A stretch of 64,000 bases of DNA. Origin: Bradyrhizobium symbiodeficiens. GTDB lineage: Bacteria > Pseudomonadota > Alphaproteobacteria > Rhizobiales > Xanthobacteraceae. A model generated the notes under the pieces. That model did not search any database. It worked only from the letters and a program-made list of their open reading frames with translations, and was not told where the DNA came from. The translations under genes were made by a program, and so were the position numbers. Positions 61,758-64,000 of this stretch are shown in pieces (position 1 is the stretch's first letter; the number at the start of each line of letters is the position of its first letter). The stretch spans positions 2,730,501 to 2,794,500 of the forward strand of contig NZ_CP029427.2 in assembly GCF_002266465.3 (NCBI RefSeq), written 5' to 3'.

Positions 61758-62540
61758 TCAGCCTCCCGTCCGGAAGGATGCCGCCACCAGCAGAATGAGG
61801 ATCTCGCCGATCTGCTCGAATGCACCGAGGATGTCGCCGGTCTGCCCGCCGATCTGACGCACGGCAAGCCGCGCCAGCAACAGGCCGGCGAGCGACAGCA
61901 GGACCAAGCCGACCAGCGCCTTGCCCGGCCCCAACGCGAGAGCCAGCGCGAGCGTTCCAAGAGCCAAGGCGATGGCGACGCTGCGGCCCGGCGGCGATCC
62001 CGCGCTCGCCGACAGCCCGTCAGGCCGGGCCGGCGGTACCAGTGCCATGAAGGCCGGCACGCCTGCGCGGGCGGCGGTGTGCGCGGCGCAAAGCGCAAAT
62101 GCCACCAGCAAGGGATTGGCGATCGCGGCGAGCGCGCTCCAGCGCAGGCCGAACGACAGGATCAGCGCGCAGACGCCGTAGGTCCCGATCCGGCTGTCGC
62201 GCATGATCTCGAGCTTGCGCTCGCGCGTGCGGCCGCCACCGAGCCCGTCGGCGGTATCTGCGAGACCGTCTTCGTGCAGCGCGCCCGTGACGAGGGCGGT
62301 CGTGGCGAGAGCGAGCAGGGCGGCAAGGTTCGGCGCCAGTCCGAAGCGGGTGGCGACCTCATAGACGAACGCGCCGGCAAGGCCGACCAGCAGTCCGGCC
62401 ACGGGTAGAGCCCATGTCGCACGCGCGATGGCGCCGTCGGCCGCGGGCTTCGACGACGCTACGGGAAGGATCGTGACGAACGACGCTGCCATCCTGAGAT
62501 CGGCGACCACGTTGTTCAAAAAGTCTGCGCGCGGCATCAT
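61758..62540 (-). CDS. cobS: adenosylcobinamide-GDP ribazoletransferase (cobalamin synthase)
   Basis: Membrane protein of 260 residues (CobS/CobV) that joins adenosylcobinamide-GDP to alpha-ribazole. The acidic metal motif HEDGLADTADGLGGGRTRERKLEIMRDSRIGTYG near residue 90 is diagnostic; about six hydrophobic segments follow. The ATG at 62540 overlaps the cobU stop (ATGA). bluB downstream supplies the base for ribazole. Confidence 0.93.
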   Translation of the reverse strand: MMPRADFLNNVVADLRMAASFVTILPVASSKPAADGAIARATWALPVAGLLVGLAGAFVYEVATRFGLAPNLAALLALATTALVTGALHEDGLADTADGLGGGRTRERKLEIMRDSRIGTYGVCALILSFGLRWSALAAIANPLLVAFALCAAHTAARAGVPAFMALVPPARPDGLSASAGSPPGRSVAIALALGTLALALALGPGKALVGLVLLSLAGLLLARLAVRQIGGQTGDILGAFEQIGEILILLVAASFRTGG

Positions 62541-63040
62541 TTCAGCTTCATCGGCAGGCCGGCAACGACGAACTCGACCTCGTCGGACGCCGCCGCGATG
62601 ACCTGGTTCATGATTCCGGCGGCGTCGCGATAGCGCCGCGCCAGCGCGTTGTCGGGCACGATGCCGAGACCGACCTCGTTGGTGACGAAGACGACGGGGC
62701 TTTTCAAACTGGGCAGGGCGGCGGCGAGCGCGTTCACCTCGTGCTCCCAGTTGCGTTCCGCATGCAGCAGGTTGGAGAGCCACAGCGTCAGGCAGTCCAC
62801 CAGTCTTGCACCGCCGCCATCTGTCGCGACCAGCGCGGGGACAAGATCAAGCGGCACCTCGCGTTCGATCCAGTCGGCTTCGCGCCGCGCACGATGCTTG
62901 GCGATGCGCGCCTCCATTTCCGCATCGAGCGCCTCGGCCGTCGCGACGTAGACGGGCTGCCCGGGGAAGGCGCGCGTGCGCATTTCCGCACGCCTGCTCT
63001 TGCCCGATCGCGCTCCGCCTGTGATCAAGATGATGGCCAT
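62537..63040 (-). CDS. cobU: bifunctional adenosylcobinamide kinase/adenosylcobinamide-phosphate guanylyltransferase
   Basis: CobU/CobP of 167 residues with Walker A GGARSGKS at 8-15, YVATAEALDAEME, the catalytic HRARREADWIERE and VTNEVGLGIVPDNALAR. It phosphorylates and then guanylylates adenosylcobinamide. GGGAGACC lies before the ATG at 63040. First gene of a minus-strand operon, divergent from cobD across 121 bp. Confidence 0.95.
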   Translation of the reverse strand: MAIILITGGARSGKSRRAEMRTRAFPGQPVYVATAEALDAEMEARIAKHRARREADWIEREVPLDLVPALVATDGGGARLVDCLTLWLSNLLHAERNWEHEVNALAAALPSLKSPVVFVTNEVGLGIVPDNALARRYRDAAGIMNQVIAAASDEVEFVVAGLPMKLK

Positions 63041-63161
63041 GAAGGTCTCCCGAGGGCCTGACTAATCATCAAACGCGGTCAAAGACAAAGCCGAAATCAG
63101 GCGGGCAGGGGCTTGCGCTCGGGCCTTGCTTTGCGCAACAGGGGCGAGACAGGAGGCAGGT

Positions 63162-64000
63162 GTGGGTTTTGCGGGCGCGATGATGTTGGCGATGGCGGTT
63201 GATGCCCTCCTGGGCTGGCCGTCGTGGCTGTTCGCGCGGATAGGCCATCCCGTGACCTGGCTCGGGCAGATGATCGGCGCCATTGATTCCGGGTGGAATC
63301 GCGCGTCGGATCCGCCGGCGTTTCGCCGTGGCGCGGGCATCGCCGGCGCGCTCGTGGTGATCGCATTCTCCGTTGCGGTCGGCTGGGTGCTTCAGGTCCT
63401 GCTTCCCTCGGGTTGGATCCAGATCGCGCTGCTCGGCGTCATGGCATGGCCGCTGGTCGCGCTGCGGTCGTTGCATGATCATGTGGCCGCCGTCGCAGAT
63501 CCATTGCTGGCTGGCGATATCGCCGCCGCACGCGACGCGGTCTCGCGCATCGTCGGTCGCGATCCCGCAGCGCTCGATGAGGCCGGCATCGCGCGCGCGG
63601 CGATCGAGAGCCTTGCGGAGAATGCCTCCGACGGCATCGTGGCGCCGGTGTTCTGGGGCGCGCTGTTCGGCCTGCCGGGTATCCTCGGATATAAGGCTAT
63701 CAACACGCTGGACTCCATGATTGGCCATCGCAGCGAGCGGCACGAGGCGTTCGGCTGGGCGGCGGCGCGCATCGACGATGTCGCGAACTTCATTCCCGCG
63801 CGGCTGACCGGCTTTCTGTTTGTGCTGCTGGCACCGCGGCGATCCGACGCGCTATCGTGCATGACTCGCGACGCACGCCGTCACCGCTCGCCGAATGCCG
63901 GCTGGCCGGAGGCCGCGATGGCGGGCGGGCTTGGCGTGCGGCTCAGCGGGCCCCGCATCTATCACGGCAGCACCACGAACGAGCCCTGGCTGAACGAAGG
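63162..64000 (+). CDS. cobD: adenosylcobinamide-phosphate synthase, truncated by the window end
   Basis: CobD/CbiB membrane protein; 279 codons are visible and the frame is still open at the end of the window (family about 310-320). The start is GTG 63162, five bases after AGGAGG. Typical segments are DALLGWPSWLFARIGHPVTWLG, ESLAENASDGIVAPVFWGAL and YKAINTLDSMIGHRSERHEAFGWAAARIDDVANFIPARLTG. It attaches the aminopropanol arm to adenosylcobyrate, one step before CobU. The convergence of pathway steps with cobU-cobS-bluB makes this a late B12 synthesis locus. Confidence 0.93.
   Translation, partial: MGFAGAMMLAMAVDALLGWPSWLFARIGHPVTWLGQMIGAIDSGWNRASDPPAFRRGAGIAGALVVIAFSVAVGWVLQVLLPSGWIQIALLGVMAWPLVALRSLHDHVAAVADPLLAGDIAAARDAVSRIVGRDPAALDEAGIARAAIESLAENASDGIVAPVFWGALFGLPGILGYKAINTLDSMIGHRSERHEAFGWAAARIDDVANFIPARLTGFLFVLLAPRRSDALSCMTRDARRHRSPNAGWPEAAMAGGLGVRLSGPRIYHGSTTNEPWLNE

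Noticed and set aside
63041..63161. Cobalamin riboswitch between cobU and cobD
   Set aside because: The 121-bp gap is too short for the full element and I see no convincing B12-box sequence on either strand.
1..64000. CRISPR array, tRNA or rRNA genes, insertion sequences, prophage
   Set aside because: No spaced direct repeats, no cloverleaf-like tRNA ends, no transposase or phage genes were recognised. The repeats found are palindromic intergenic elements.

Overview
The window is GC-rich, densely packed DNA from an alphaproteobacterium, most likely a Bradyrhizobium. I infer this from the gene repertoire (ChvE-GguAB, norEFCBQD, DUF1236 secreted protein, BluB with CobUSD), from the many four-base ATGA/GTGA stop-start overlaps, and from several intergenic palindromic repeat families of the kind scattered through Bradyrhizobium genomes. 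No tRNA, rRNA, CRISPR array, transposase or prophage gene was seen. It reads as a chromosomal catabolic region.

Layout. 0-6 kb: adenine deaminase followed by the glyoxylate-to-glycerate genes gcl, hyi and glxR, then a small secreted DUF1236 protein. 6-10 kb: a VanZ-like protein, a two-subunit ThDP decarboxylase and a divergent D-2-hydroxyacid dehydrogenase. 9.5-12.5 kb: a PLP amino acid decarboxylase followed closely by a GNAT acetyltransferase. 12.5-16.3 kb: a three-subunit PaoABC-type molybdenum aldehyde oxidoreductase. 16.4-21.1 kb: a four-gene minus-strand operon (acyl-CoA ligase, TetR, 4-hydroxyacetophenone-type Baeyer-Villiger monooxygenase, DsbA-family isomerase), divergent from a branched-chain-type ABC transporter (livKHMGF, 21.3-26.0 kb). 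26.2-28.9 kb: a broken YeiH transporter and a fumarylacetoacetase-family protein.

29-41.6 kb is a pentose/galactose block: a YtfQRT-YjfF-like sugar ABC transporter, a GntR regulator, L-arabinose/D-galactose 1-dehydrogenase, aldose epimerase and lactonase, then a second transporter, ChvE-GguAB. 41.6-47.6 kb holds nitric oxide reductase norEF and norCBQD, each transcript preceded by a TTG-N8-CAA site of the FNR/NnrR type. 47.7-56.6 kb holds a PfkB-type kinase, a LysR regulator divergent from an amidase, and a dipeptide-type ABC transporter. 57-60.6 kb holds CorA and a quinone-detoxification-like pair (ring-cleaving dioxygenase plus esterase) divergent from a LysR gene. 60.6-64 kb holds a decayed sensor-kinase fragment and cobalamin nucleotide-loop genes (bluB, cobS, cobU, and cobD/cbiB cut by the window end).

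Three genes carry small indels relative to their family: livG (one base lost near the 3' end), the yeiH homologue (one G lost in a G run) and the receiver-domain remnant (two bases lost plus truncation at both ends). The first two could be sequence errors. The least explained systems are the monooxygenase operon with its divergent Liv transporter and the split ThDP decarboxylase with its dehydrogenase. Neither can be given a substrate from sequence alone.
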